Of a DNA stretch of 64,000 nt, positions 17,699 through 26,428 are shown piece by piece. Made by a program: the position numbers and the translations under genes. This DNA comes from Amycolatopsis azurea DSM 43854 (GTDB taxonomy: Bacteria > Actinomycetota > Actinomycetes > Mycobacteriales > Pseudonocardiaceae). The DNA lies in contig NZ_MUXN01000007.1 of the NCBI RefSeq assembly GCF_001995215.1, forward strand, positions 1 to 64,000, in the 5' to 3' direction. A model generated the notes under the pieces. That model made no database searches. It saw only the letters and a program-made list of their open reading frames with translations, and had not been told where the DNA came from. The stretch's first letter is position 1. Every line of letters starts with the position of its first letter.

Positions 17699-18631
17699 TC
17701 ACGGGCTGGCGGTGCCGGAGTCGCCCAGGTGGTCGCCGCTTACCTCGACCATCTGGTGGTCGAGCGCGGAACCGCGAGGAACACCCTCGACAGTTACTCC
17801 CGCGACCTGCGCCGGTACACCGCCTATCTCGGCGGCGCCGACGTCGAACGCTTCACCGACGTCACCTCGGCGCACATCACCTCGTTCGGCGCCGCACTGC
17901 GTGAAGGCGATGAGGAGCATCAGCCGCTGGCCGCGTCTTCGGCGGCTCGCGCGCTGGTCGCGGTGCGGGGGCTGCACAAGTTCGCGCACGCCGACGGCAT
18001 CACCGAGAACGACCCGGCCCGCGAGGTCCGCCCGCCCGCGGCGGCCAAGCGGCTGCCCAAGGCGCTGCCGGTCGACGACGTGCTGAAACTGCTGGAAACC
18101 CCGCCACCCGAGGGCGAACGGCCGCTGCGGGACCGGGCACTGCTGGAACTGCTCTACTCCACCGGGGCGCGGATCTCCGAGGCCGTCGGGCTCGACGTCG
18201 ACGACATCGACGACGCCGAACGGACCGTGCTGCTCGATGGCAAGGGCGGCAAACAGCGCATCGTGCCGATCGGCCGTCCTGCGCTCGAAGCGGTGCACGC
18301 GTACCTTGTCCGCGCGCGGCCGGCGCTCGCCGTCCACGGCAGGGGGACACCGGCGATGTTCCTGAACGCGCGCGGCTCCCGGCTTTCCCGGCAGAGCGCG
18401 TGGCAGGTCCTCAAGGACACCGCGGAATCCGCGGGCGTCACGGCGGGCGTTTCCCCGCATACGTTGCGCCATTCCTTCGCGACGCATCTTCTCGAAGGCG
18501 GCGCCGACGTCCGCGTCGTCCAGGAACTGCTCGGCCACGCCTCGGTGACCACCACCCAGGTGTACACGCTGGTCACGGTCAACACGCTCCGCGAGGTCTA
18601 CGCCACGGCACACCCCCGCGCACTCGGCTAA
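17696..18631 (+). CDS. xerD: Site-specific tyrosine recombinase XerD
   Basis: A 311-residue recombinase that resolves chromosome dimers at dif with XerC. The N-terminal SAM-like core-binding domain is about residues 10-100. The catalytic domain shows all expected residues: Arg in [15 protein letters not shown], His-x-x-Arg in [14 protein letters not shown], His in [11 protein letters not shown] and the nucleophile Tyr in VYTLV. The pyrG-nudix-xerD-parA-scpAB order matches mycobacteria (Rv1701). Confidence 0.94.
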   Translation: MSRAGGAGVAQVVAAYLDHLVVERGTARNTLDSYSRDLRRYTAYLGGADVERFTDVTSAHITSFGAALREGDEEHQPLAASSAARALVAVRGLHKFAHADGITENDPAREVRPPAAAKRLPKALPVDDVLKLLETPPPEGERPLRDRALLELLYSTGARISEAVGLDVDDIDDAERTVLLDGKGGKQRIVPIGRPALEAVHAYLVRARPALAVHGRGTPAMFLNARGSRLSRQSAWQVLKDTAESAGVTAGVSPHTLRHSFATHLLEGGADVRVVQELLGHASVTTTQVYTLVTVNTLREVYATAHPRALG

Positions 18632-18659
18632 ACGACCCGGTCGATCCCGGCGTGCCTCG

Positions 18660-18689
18660 TTGGCTCGACTCGTGAATCGCGCATAGGCT
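18660..18689 (+). promoter_or_regulatory. Candidate sigma-A promoter of the parA-scpAB operon
   Basis: TTGGCT at 18660-18665 and TAGGCT at 18684-18689 are separated by 18 bases, an acceptable vegetative promoter 34 bases upstream of the parA ATG. GAGGAG at 18708-18713 is the ribosome binding site. Not experimentally supported. Confidence 0.5.
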
Positions 18690-18723
18690 GCCGAGGATCC
18701 TGCCGAAGAGGAGCTTTCGCGTT

Positions 18724-19758
18724 ATGTCGACACCGAACGAGCCGGCGAAGCCGTCCGCGTCCGCCGGTTCGGCTGCCGCGAGCCTCAGCCAGGTGACCAT
18801 CGCAACCCCCGCCGAACACGACGGCGACGAACCGTCGGAGGACACGATCTCTTCCCGCGGCCGCAAGGCCAAGCGCGCCAAAGATGCCAAAGATGCCAAA
18901 GACGCCAAGCAGCAAGAACGCGACGTCGACGCCATCGGCCCGACCGGCCGTCCGTATCGCGAGATCCCCGATCCGCCGCCGCTGGAACGGCACGGCCCCG
19001 CACTGGTGATGGCCATGTGCAACCAGAAGGGCGGGGTCGGCAAGACCACCTCGACCATCAACCTCGGCGCGGCGCTGGCCGAATGCGGCCGCCGGGTACT
19101 GCTGGTCGACTTCGATCCCCAGGGCGCGCTTTCGGTCGGCCTCGGCATTCAGCCGCACGAGCTGGACCAGACGGTCTACAACGTCATCATGGAGCGCTCG
19201 GTCAGCATCACCGACGTCATCCGGAAGACCCGGGTGGACGGCGTCGACCTGCTGCCGAGCAACATCGACCTGTCCGCGGCCGAGGTCCAGTTGGTCGCAG
19301 AGGTAGGGCGCGAACACACTTTGTTACGGGTCCTTCGTCCGGTCATGAACGACTACGACTATGTTCTTGTCGACTGCCAGCCCTCGCTAGGCCTGCTGAC
19401 GGTGAACGCACTGACCGCCGCGGACGGTGTGATCATCCCGCTGGAGTGCGAGTTCTTCAGTCTGCGAGGCGTAGCGCTCCTGATCGACACGATCGAGAAG
19501 GTGCAGGAACGCCTCAACCCCAAACTGGACATCACCGGGATTCTCGCCACCATGTACGACCCGAGAACCCTGCACTCGAAGGAGGTCATGGCGAGAGTGG
19601 TGGAGGCATTCGGCGACACCGTGTTCGACACGGTGATCAACCGCACCGTGCGGTTCCCCGAGACGACGGTCGCGGGCGAGCCGATCACGACCTGGGCTCC
19701 CAAATCAGCCGGCGCGGCGGCCTATCGCGCGCTGGCACGCGAGGTGATCGCTCGGTGA
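18724..19758 (+). CDS. ParA-family ATPase linked to ScpAB (Rv1708-like)
   Basis: A 344-residue Walker-type ATPase. The deviant P-loop CNQKGGVGKTTSTINLGAAL lies near residues 98-117, with VDFDPQGALSVGLG and VDCQPSLGLLTVNAL further on. The first 95 residues are a low-complexity tail containing tandem AKD repeats (AKDAKDAKDAK). There is no ParB gene and no parS site here, so this is the second ParA that actinobacteria keep beside scpAB, not the origin-segregation ParA. It overlaps the next gene by 4 bases. Confidence 0.92.
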   Translation: MSTPNEPAKPSASAGSAAASLSQVTIATPAEHDGDEPSEDTISSRGRKAKRAKDAKDAKDAKQQERDVDAIGPTGRPYREIPDPPPLERHGPALVMAMCNQKGGVGKTTSTINLGAALAECGRRVLLVDFDPQGALSVGLGIQPHELDQTVYNVIMERSVSITDVIRKTRVDGVDLLPSNIDLSAAEVQLVAEVGREHTLLRVLRPVMNDYDYVLVDCQPSLGLLTVNALTAADGVIIPLECEFFSLRGVALLIDTIEKVQERLNPKLDITGILATMYDPRTLHSKEVMARVVEAFGDTVFDTVINRTVRFPETTVAGEPITTWAPKSAGAAAYRALAREVIAR

Positions 19759-20180
19759 GCAGGCGAGCTTCCCTGCCCGGAGCGTCCGAACTCTTCAGGA
19801 TCACCTCCAGCCCGGCCCTCGATCTCCCGCCCGCGCCCGCGCAGCCCGCCCCCTCGACGGGGAACGGCAACGGGAACGGTTCCGGGGACGAAGCCGGGCA
19901 CGCGCACAAGGACCGGCTGACCCATGCCGCGCGCAGCGGATCGGGACGGACCAAGCACGACGCGAAGATCACCGTCTACGTCTCCGGCGACGAACTGCTG
20001 GCGATGGAGCAGGCCAGGCTGAACCTCCGGGCGAAGCACGGGCTCGTGCTCGACCGCGGCAGGCTGGTCCGCGAGGCGGTGGCCGTCCTGCTGGCCGACT
20101 TCGACGCGGCAGGCGAGGAGTCGGTACTCGTCCAGCGATTGCGGGCGGGTGCCGAGGACGGGAAAGAGACCGAGAACTGA
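19755..20180 (+). CDS. Small conserved protein between parA and scpA
   Basis: A 141-residue protein starting at GTG 19755 in the parA stop (GTGA) and ending at a TGA that overlaps the scpA ATG. Residues 1-70 are Pro/Gly/Asn-rich and disordered. The C-terminal half is conserved-looking: KITVYVSGDELLAMEQARLN and DRGRLVREAVAVLLADF. That beta strand plus two helices resembles a ribbon-helix-helix-type DNA-binding unit, a reading made by eye. Coupling on both sides suggests it works with ParA or condensin in chromosome organisation. Confidence 0.8.
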   Translation: MSRRASLPGASELFRITSSPALDLPPAPAQPAPSTGNGNGNGSGDEAGHAHKDRLTHAARSGSGRTKHDAKITVYVSGDELLAMEQARLNLRAKHGLVLDRGRLVREAVAVLLADFDAAGEESVLVQRLRAGAEDGKETEN

Positions 20181-21115
20181 TGGACGACCCGGCCGAGGCT
20201 GCTCCCAGCGGCCCGGAGCCGGTCGAGCGGACAGAAGCAGAAGAGACCCCTGTCGTGCACGAAACCGTGCACGGCGGGATGGTCCCCGAAGGACTGGCCA
20301 GTGAAGAGCTGAGCACGTCCAAGTTCAAGGTGCACCTGGAGAACTTCGAGGGGCCCTTCGACCTGCTGCTCCAGCTGATCTCGCAGCACCAGCTCGACGT
20401 CACCGAGGTCGCGCTGCACCGGGTCACGGACGATTTCATCGCCTACACCCGCGCGCTCGGCACGGACTGGAATCTGGACGAGACGACCGAGTTCCTGGTC
20501 ATCGCGGCCACCCTGCTCGACCTCAAGGCGGCGCGGCTGCTGCCCGCCGCCGAGGTGGAGAGCGAGGACGACCTCGCCCTGCTCGAAGCACGGGACCTGC
20601 TGTTCGCGCGCGTCCTGCAGTACCGGGCGTACAAGCAGGTCGCGGCGCTGTTCGGCGAGCTGGAGGCCGGCGCGCTGCGACGCTACCCGCGGTCGGTCGC
20701 GCTCGAAGACCGGTTCATGGGCTTGCTGCCCGAGGTGATGCTGGGCGTCGACGTCGGGAAGTTCTCCGAGATCGCGGTCGCGGTCTTCAAACCGAAGCCA
20801 CCGCCGACGGTGTCGATCGCGCACATCCACATGGGCCGGGTCTCGGTGCGCGAGCACGCCGCGCTGCTGCGGCTCAAGCTCGCGGAAAAGGGCGAAGCGA
20901 CCTTCAGCGAGCTTGTCGAGGACTGCGAGCACACCGTCGAGATCGTGGCGCGGTTCCTCGCGCTGCTTGAGCTGTACCGGGAATCCTCGGTCCAGTTCGA
21001 ACAGCTGGAGGCACTCGCCGAACTGCACGTGCGCTGGACCGGCGGGTCCGTGGCGGAGGCGTCGGTGGCGGCCGAACAGGACCGCGCCGCCGTCGAGGAC
21101 GAGGAGTACGGGTGA
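20180..21115 (+). CDS. scpA: Segregation and condensation protein ScpA
   Basis: A 311-residue kleisin that bridges SMC heads. After an acidic tail of about 40 residues the family start is clear: FKVHLENFEGPFDLLLQLIS, then ATLLDLKAARLLP and a C-terminal winged helix (EKGEATFSELVEDCEHTVEIV). The ATG overlaps the preceding TGA, and the stop overlaps scpB by 4 bases. Confidence 0.94.
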   Translation: MDDPAEAAPSGPEPVERTEAEETPVVHETVHGGMVPEGLASEELSTSKFKVHLENFEGPFDLLLQLISQHQLDVTEVALHRVTDDFIAYTRALGTDWNLDETTEFLVIAATLLDLKAARLLPAAEVESEDDLALLEARDLLFARVLQYRAYKQVAALFGELEAGALRRYPRSVALEDRFMGLLPEVMLGVDVGKFSEIAVAVFKPKPPPTVSIAHIHMGRVSVREHAALLRLKLAEKGEATFSELVEDCEHTVEIVARFLALLELYRESSVQFEQLEALAELHVRWTGGSVAEASVAAEQDRAAVEDEEYG

Positions 21116-21831
21116 GCCCCGAAGAGACTGAGAACACCGAAGCCCCCGAGACGCCCGAAGAGGCTTCGGCGCCTGAGGTGCCTGAAACGACCGACAACGC
21201 CGATGCGCCTATCGACGAGCCCGAGCCCGAAGCGGAACCGTCTGCCGACGAAGGGCTCGTCGCGGCCGGTGACGGCGACTACCCCGACGTCACCTCCGAC
21301 GAGGCGCTCGAATCGGCGCTGGAGGCGTTGCTCCTGGTCGTGGACTCGCCGATCAACGAGGAATCGCTCGCCGAGACCGTCGGCCAGCCCGTGTCGCGGG
21401 TGACCGTGGCGCTGCGCACGATGGCGCAGAAGTTCACCGACCGGTCGAGCGGAATCGACCTGCGCCGAGTCGGCGAAGGGTGGCGGTTCTACACTAGGGA
21501 CGTCTATGCCCCGTTCGTGGAGAAGCTTCTGCTCGACGGCCAGCGTTCCAAGCTGACGCGAGCCGCACTGGAGAGCCTCGCCGTGATCGCCTATCGGCAG
21601 CCGGTGACCAGGGCCAGGGTCGCCGCCGTCCGAGGGGTGAACGTGGACGGGGTGATCAGGACGCTGCTGGCGCGCGGCCTGATCGAGGAGATGGGGACCG
21701 ACCCCGAAACCACTGGCACGCTGTACGTGACGACCGAGCTGTTCCTGGAGCGACTGGGCCTGTCGTCCCTGGCCGACCTTCCGCCCATCGCTCCGTTGCT
21801 ACCCGAAGTGGACACCATCGATGACATCTGA
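21112..21831 (+). CDS. scpB: Segregation and condensation protein ScpB
   Basis: A 239-residue partner of ScpA in the SMC complex. An acidic Glu/Pro-rich N-terminal extension (residues 1-60) precedes the two winged-helix domains (LESALEALLLVVDSPINEES; RAALESLAVIAYRQPVTRA, which is the hallmark of ScpB; GVNVDGVIRTLLARGLIEE). It starts at GTG 21112 in the scpA stop and overlaps the pseudouridine synthase gene by 11 bases. Confidence 0.94.
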   Translation: MSPEETENTEAPETPEEASAPEVPETTDNADAPIDEPEPEAEPSADEGLVAAGDGDYPDVTSDEALESALEALLLVVDSPINEESLAETVGQPVSRVTVALRTMAQKFTDRSSGIDLRRVGEGWRFYTRDVYAPFVEKLLLDGQRSKLTRAALESLAVIAYRQPVTRARVAAVRGVNVDGVIRTLLARGLIEEMGTDPETTGTLYVTTELFLERLGLSSLADLPPIAPLLPEVDTIDDI

Positions 21832-22573
21832 CCCGCATCCCGACGGCATTCGGCTGCAGAAGGTCCTTTCGCAGGCCGGCGTCGCCTCGCGGCGCGCGGC
21901 CGAGGACCTGATCGTGCGCGGTCGCGTGAGCGTGGACGGCAAGGTGGTCACCGAACTCGGCCGCCGGGTCGATCCGGACAACTCCGTGATCCACGTCGAC
22001 GGCACCCGCGTCCAGGTCCGCGAAGACCTCGTCTACCTCCTGCTGAACAAGCCCAAGGGCGTGCACAGCACGATGAGCGACGACCGCGGCCGCCCGTGCG
22101 TCGGCGACTACCTGCGCGGCCGGTACGAGGAGACGCCCGGCATCGTCCACGTCGGCAGGCTCGACGAGAACACCGAAGGTCTCCTGCTGCTCACCAACGA
22201 CGGCGACCTCGGCCACCGGCTGATGCACCCGTCGTTCCGCGTGCTGAAGACCTACTTCGCCGAGGTCGAGGGCATCGTCCCGCGTGGACTCGGCAAGGAA
22301 CTGCGGGCGGGCTTCGAGCTGCCGGACGGCATCGTGAAGGTCGACCAGTTCCGGGTCAAGGACATGCTGGCCGGGCGGACCCAGATCGAACTGGTCATCC
22401 ACGAGGGACGCAAGCACATCGTGCGGCGGCTGATGGCGGCCACCGGGCACCCGGTGCGCAAACTGGTCCGGACCGCGCTCGGCGACGTCCAGCTCGGCGC
22501 GCAGCGGTCGGGCTCGATCCGGCGGCTGAACCGGGGCGAGGTCGGCTCGCTCTACCGCGCCGTCGACCTGTAA
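21821..22573 (+). CDS. RluB-family 23S rRNA pseudouridine synthase (Rv1711-like)
   Basis: A 250-residue RsuA/RluB-type enzyme. The S4 domain is at residues 7-60 (IRLQKVLSQAGVASRRAAEDLI). The catalytic domain contains GRLDENTEGLLLLTNDGDL with the conserved Asp nucleophile, then EGRKHIVRRLMAATGHPV. It is the last gene of the parA-scpAB operon, and its ATG lies within the scpB end. In mycobacteria cmk follows directly; here four genes intervene. Confidence 0.92.
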   Translation: MTSDPHPDGIRLQKVLSQAGVASRRAAEDLIVRGRVSVDGKVVTELGRRVDPDNSVIHVDGTRVQVREDLVYLLLNKPKGVHSTMSDDRGRPCVGDYLRGRYEETPGIVHVGRLDENTEGLLLLTNDGDLGHRLMHPSFRVLKTYFAEVEGIVPRGLGKELRAGFELPDGIVKVDQFRVKDMLAGRTQIELVIHEGRKHIVRRLMAATGHPVRKLVRTALGDVQLGAQRSGSIRRLNRGEVGSLYRAVDL

Positions 22574-22658
22574 CCAAGACTTTCCGCTCTACTGCGCTCG
22601 CGATCATCGCGTTTAGCTCTTCCTGACGGGCTTTCAGCCGACGGGGAAGGGCCAAACC

Positions 22659-24539
22659 GTGAAATCAGTCGTGCTGGCAGGGATTCTGGCGGTCGCCGCG
22701 GCGGTGGTCGCGGCGCCGCAGTCCGCGGCGAAACCGCGGGGCAGCGAACCGGTCTACGACTTCGCCCAGGCCGTCCGTGAGACGGCCTGGGTCGACATCG
22801 GTCTCGACGGGGACGGCGACGGCCGCTCGGACCGGGTCGCCGCCGACATCATCCGGCCGAAGGAACCGGCGGCGCAGGGCAAGAAGGTCCCGGTCATCAT
22901 GGACGCGAGCCCGTACTACTCGTGCTGCGGACGCGGCAACGAGAGCGAGCTCAAGACCTACGACTCGGCGGGCAGGCCGGTCGGCTTCCCGCTCTACTAC
23001 GACAACTTCTTCGTGCCCCGCGGGTACGCGGTGGTCCTGGTGGATCTGGCCGGTACCAACAAATCCCGCGGCTGCACCGATATCGGCGGGCCCTCGGACA
23101 TCAACTCGGCGCGCAAGGTCGTCGACTGGCTCAACGGCCGGGCGAACGGCTTCACGACGGCGACCGGATCGGCCAAGGCGAACGCGTCGTGGTCGACGGG
23201 CGCTGTCGGCATGATCGGGAAGTCCTACGACGGCACGGTCGCCAACGGCGTCGCCGCGACCGGTGTCGACGGGCTCAAGACCATCGTGCCGATCGGCGCC
23301 ATCAGTTCCTGGTACGACTACTACCGCTCCGACGGCGCGAGCCTGCGCCAGGGCAGCCCGGCGGGGCTGGCGCAGACCGTGTCCCAGCGCAACGGTGGCC
23401 AGAATTGCGGTGCGGCGAACCAGAAGCTCACCGCGGGCGCGACCTCGAACGGCGACTACAACGCCTTCTGGCTCGACCGGGACTACGTGCAGAGCGCGTC
23501 GAAGGTGAAGGCCAGCGTGCTCGCCTCGCACGGACTGGGCGACCTCAACGTCAAGACGATCAACTTCGGGCAGTGGTGGGAAGCGCTGAACGTCGAGCGC
23601 AAGATCTGGCTGACGCAGGCAGGCCACGTCGACCCGTTCGACTACCGGCGTTCGGCGTGGGTCGACACCCTGCACAAGTGGTTCGACCATTACCTGCTCG
23701 GCGTCGACAACGGCATCGAGAAGACCCCGGGCGCGAGTGTGGAACGTGAACCCGACGTCTGGGTGGACCAGGCCGCGTGGCCCGCGGGGAACGCGGTCAC
23801 CTTGCGTCCCGCGTCCGGCGGCACTCCGGGCGTCGGCACCCTCGGCACGACCGCGGGAACGGGGACCGCGTGGTTCACCGACTCGTCCGGCCAGTCTTCG
23901 AACGGCTGGGCCGCGAGGCCGACGGAGACCGCGAGCGGACGCGTGCTGTTCAGCACCGGCGCGCTGGCGAAGGACCTTCAGGTGTCCGGGACGGCGAAGG
24001 TGACTGTGACCGCGACGCCGTCGACGTCCACCGCACGGCTCTCGGCGATCCTGGTGGACTACGGCCCGGCGACCATCCGGAACTACACCGGGTCGAAGGA
24101 AGGCATCAAGAACGAGCTGACCCAGTCGTGCTGGGGTTCGAGCGCGACGGGCAACGACGCCTGCTACCTGAACACGAGCACCGACGCGGTCTCGGTGGGG
24201 CTGAACATCATCAGCCGCGGCTGGGCGGATCTGGCCAACCACAGTTCGCTGAGCCAGGAGTCGCCGCTGACGCCGGGGCAGCCGTACACCATGACGTTCC
24301 GGCTGGCGAGTACGGATCACGTTGTCCCGCAAGGACATCAGCTCGCGTTGATCATCGGCGGGACGGACGGCTCGTTCATCTCGGGTCCGTCGCAGTACCC
24401 GAAGATCACGGTGGACCTCGGCAAGACGTCGCTGGCACTGCCCGTCGTGGGCCCGGGTCCGTCTGCCGTTCCGGCGGCGCTTCCGGTGGCTCCGGTGGGG
24501 ATCGCTCCCGCCACCGTTTCGGGGCTTGAGCGCGGGTAA
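22659..24539 (+). CDS. Secreted Xaa-Pro dipeptidyl-peptidase family (S15) protein
   Basis: A 626-residue exported peptidase. It has a signal peptide (VVLAGILAVAAAVVAAPQSAAK), an alpha/beta-hydrolase domain with nucleophile Ser189 in GKSYDG, an acidic residue near LASHGLGDLNVKT and catalytic His in TQAGHVDPF, then a C-terminal jelly-roll PepX_C-type domain. Members remove Xaa-Pro dipeptides or hydrolyse related esters. GTG 22659 follows GGGGAAGGG. Two strong palindromes after the stop separate it from the convergent antiporter operon. Confidence 0.88.
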   Translation: MKSVVLAGILAVAAAVVAAPQSAAKPRGSEPVYDFAQAVRETAWVDIGLDGDGDGRSDRVAADIIRPKEPAAQGKKVPVIMDASPYYSCCGRGNESELKTYDSAGRPVGFPLYYDNFFVPRGYAVVLVDLAGTNKSRGCTDIGGPSDINSARKVVDWLNGRANGFTTATGSAKANASWSTGAVGMIGKSYDGTVANGVAATGVDGLKTIVPIGAISSWYDYYRSDGASLRQGSPAGLAQTVSQRNGGQNCGAANQKLTAGATSNGDYNAFWLDRDYVQSASKVKASVLASHGLGDLNVKTINFGQWWEALNVERKIWLTQAGHVDPFDYRRSAWVDTLHKWFDHYLLGVDNGIEKTPGASVEREPDVWVDQAAWPAGNAVTLRPASGGTPGVGTLGTTAGTGTAWFTDSSGQSSNGWAARPTETASGRVLFSTGALAKDLQVSGTAKVTVTATPSTSTARLSAILVDYGPATIRNYTGSKEGIKNELTQSCWGSSATGNDACYLNTSTDAVSVGLNIISRGWADLANHSSLSQESPLTPGQPYTMTFRLASTDHVVPQGHQLALIIGGTDGSFISGPSQYPKITVDLGKTSLALPVVGPGPSAVPAALPVAPVGIAPATVSGLERG

Positions 24540-24554
24540 GCGACTCAGGTCCGG

Positions 24555-24607
24555 TCCGTGAAGGCCTCCTTGAGGGACTCTGGGTCCCTCAAGGAGGCCT
24601 TCACGGA
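24555..24607. repeat. Perfect palindromic repeat, GTGAAGGCC type, copy 5
   Basis: Arms of 24 bases (24555-24578 and 24584-24607) are perfectly complementary around the loop TCTGG. It lies 16 bases after the peptidase stop. Inner arm TGAGGGAC/GTCCCTCA is unrelated to the inner arms of the other copies but fully paired, while the outer GTGAAGGCCTCC/GGAGGCCTTCAC is shared. Confidence 0.93.
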
Positions 24608-24658
24608 ATCGCCGACCGCCACGTTCGCCCCACGCGCACCAGCAGTCACAGCGATAGC

Positions 24659-24709
24659 GCGTGAAGGCCCCCTTCCCTCGGCTCAGCCGAGGAAAGGGGG
24701 CCTTCACGC
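24659..24709. repeat. Palindromic repeat, GTGAAGGCC type, copy 6
   Basis: Arms of 25 bases (24659-24683 and 24685-24709) pair with one mismatch, with centre C24684. It lies 19 bases before the stop of the minus-strand antiporter gene, while copy 5 lies next to the plus-strand peptidase stop. Each convergent gene thus has its own hairpin. Confidence 0.93.
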
Positions 24710-24727
24710 GCAATGAGGTGGGAGCCG

Positions 24728-25924
24728 TCAGCCGGTTTGGGAGGCGGGGCTCTTCGAACCGAAAGGCTTCCGCTGCAAGGCGCGTGCCACCGGTTCCACG
24801 ATCCGCGCGGCCGTCGGGCCGAGGATCGCCATCAGGAGCACGTACGCCGTCGCGAGTGCCGCGAGTTCGCCGGTCACGGCTCCCGCCGCCACCGCCAGGC
24901 CGGCGATGACGATCGAGAACTCGCCTCGGGCGACCAACGCCGCTCCGGCACGAGCCCGGCCCATGTTCCCGATGCCTTGTCTTCGCGCGGCCCACCACCC
25001 GGTGCCGACCTTCGTGAGCGTGGTCGCCACCGCCAGGACGACCGCCCAGCCGAGTACGGGCGGGATCGACGCGGGGTTGGTGTTGAGCCCGAACACGACG
25101 AAGAACACGGCCGCGAAGAGATCGCGCAGCGGTTCGAGCATGTGCGTCGCGTTCTCCGCCGTCGAACCCGAGATAGCGATGCCGAGCAGGAACGCGCCGA
25201 CCGCCGCCGACACCTGCATCGCCGAGGCGACACCGGCGACCAGCAGTGCGGCGCCGAGGACCTTGAGGAGGAAGACCTCGCGGTCCGGGCTGTCCACCGC
25301 CGCCGAGACGTACCGGCCGAACTTCAGCGCGATCACCAGGACGACCGTGATCACCAGCAGCGAGATCCCGACCGCCTTCATGCCGCCGAGGAAGCTCACG
25401 CCGCCGAGCACGGCGGTGAGGATCGGCAGGTACAGCGCCATCACCAGGTCTTCGAACACCAGGATCGACAGCACCACCGGCGTTTCCCGGTTACCGAGCC
25501 GTCCCAGGTCGCCGAGTACCTTCGCGATGATCCCGGACGACGAGATGTACGTGACGCCCGCCATGACGATCGCGCCGATCGGCCCCCAGCCGAGGATGAG
25601 CGCGACGATCGCGCCCGGCGCGGCGTTGAGCACGATGTCCACGACGCCCGCCATCCACGAGCGTTTCAGCCCGGTGAACAGTTCGGCCGCCGAGTACTCC
25701 AGGCCCAGCAGGAGCAGCAGCAGGACGACACCGATCTCGCTGGCGAGGTGGGTGAAGTCGCCGATGTCGCCGAGCGGGATGAGCCCGCCCTGCCCGAAGC
25801 ACAGGCCACCGATGAGGTACAGCGGGATCGGGGACATCCCGATCTTCCCGGCGAGGCGTCCCAACGCGCCCAGCCCGAAGAAGACCGCCCCGAGTTCGAT
25901 CAAGGACAGTGCGGTGTGATCCAT
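24728..25924 (-). CDS. CPA2-type K+(Na+)/H+ antiporter, KhtU-like
   Basis: A 398-residue integral membrane protein of 11-13 helices, of the KefB/CPA2 antiporter family (LIELGAVFFGLGALGRLAGK, VVLLLLLLGLEYSAAELFTG, VTYISSSGIIAKVLGDLGRL, FLLGIAISGS). It lacks a C-terminal TrkA-N domain; the regulatory subunit is a separate gene 6 bases upstream, the KhtT-KhtU arrangement. Expected role: efflux of K+ in exchange for H+ at alkaline pH or high K+. Confidence 0.9.
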   Translation of the reverse strand: MDHTALSLIELGAVFFGLGALGRLAGKIGMSPIPLYLIGGLCFGQGGLIPLGDIGDFTHLASEIGVVLLLLLLGLEYSAAELFTGLKRSWMAGVVDIVLNAAPGAIVALILGWGPIGAIVMAGVTYISSSGIIAKVLGDLGRLGNRETPVVLSILVFEDLVMALYLPILTAVLGGVSFLGGMKAVGISLLVITVVLVIALKFGRYVSAAVDSPDREVFLLKVLGAALLVAGVASAMQVSAAVGAFLLGIAISGSTAENATHMLEPLRDLFAAVFFVVFGLNTNPASIPPVLGWAVVLAVATTLTKVGTGWWAARRQGIGNMGRARAGAALVARGEFSIVIAGLAVAAGAVTGELAALATAYVLLMAILGPTAARIVEPVARALQRKPFGSKSPASQTG

Positions 25925-25930
25925 CCGCGA

Positions 25931-26413
25931 TCAGCCGTACTTCAAGATCTTGACGGCGGCCTCCAGCCCCTCGGACGTCCCGACCGCGACGAGCACGTCG
26001 CCCGCGGTGAGGTTGAAGTCCGGGTTGGGGGAGGGGTGGACCTGACCGGCCCGCATCACCGCGACCACCGAGACGCTCGTCCGCGTGCGCATGGCCGTGT
26101 CGCCCAGCGTCCGGCCGTCGAACGGCGACGACGCCTTGATCGGCAGCTGCTTGGTGTTGATACCAGGCAGATCCCGGTGCTCTTCGGTGAGCTGGGCGAC
26201 CAGCTGGGGCGCGCCGAGCAGGTTCGCCAGCGCGCCCGCCTCGTCGGTGGTGAGCGGAAGTGAGGCCAGGCAGGCGTCGGGATCGTCCGTTTTGGACACG
26301 ATCAGCTCGACGTGTCCATCGCGATGGGTGACCACACCGACACGGCGGCCGTGGCGGGTGGCGAAGTCCTTACGGACGCCTATTCCAGGGAGCGGGGTCA
26401 CTTCGACGTTCAC
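25931..26413 (-). CDS. TrkA-C-domain regulatory subunit of the antiporter, KhtT-like
   Basis: A 160-residue cytoplasmic protein. The N-terminal half (VEVTPLPGIGVRKDFATRHG) is typical of KhtT; the C-terminal RCK_C/TrkA-C domain contains TSVSVVAVMRAGQVHPSPNP and LTAGDVLVAVGTSEGLE. In Bacillus KhtT this domain binds c-di-AMP and controls KhtU; I infer similar control. It starts at GTG 26413 inside a CACGTG-centred 12-base palindrome (26408-26419) and precedes the antiporter by 6 bases. Confidence 0.9.
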   Translation of the reverse strand: MNVEVTPLPGIGVRKDFATRHGRRVGVVTHRDGHVELIVSKTDDPDACLASLPLTTDEAGALANLLGAPQLVAQLTEEHRDLPGINTKQLPIKASSPFDGRTLGDTAMRTRTSVSVVAVMRAGQVHPSPNPDFNLTAGDVLVAVGTSEGLEAAVKILKYG

Positions 26414-26428
26414 GTGAACAACAGTAAC

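Noticed and set aside
26408..26419. GTTCACGTGAAC palindrome resembling a parS site
   Set aside because: The parS consensus core is TTTCACGTGAAA with further fixed flanks; the outer pairs differ here, no ParB gene is near, and the site overlaps the GTG start of the KhtT-like gene.
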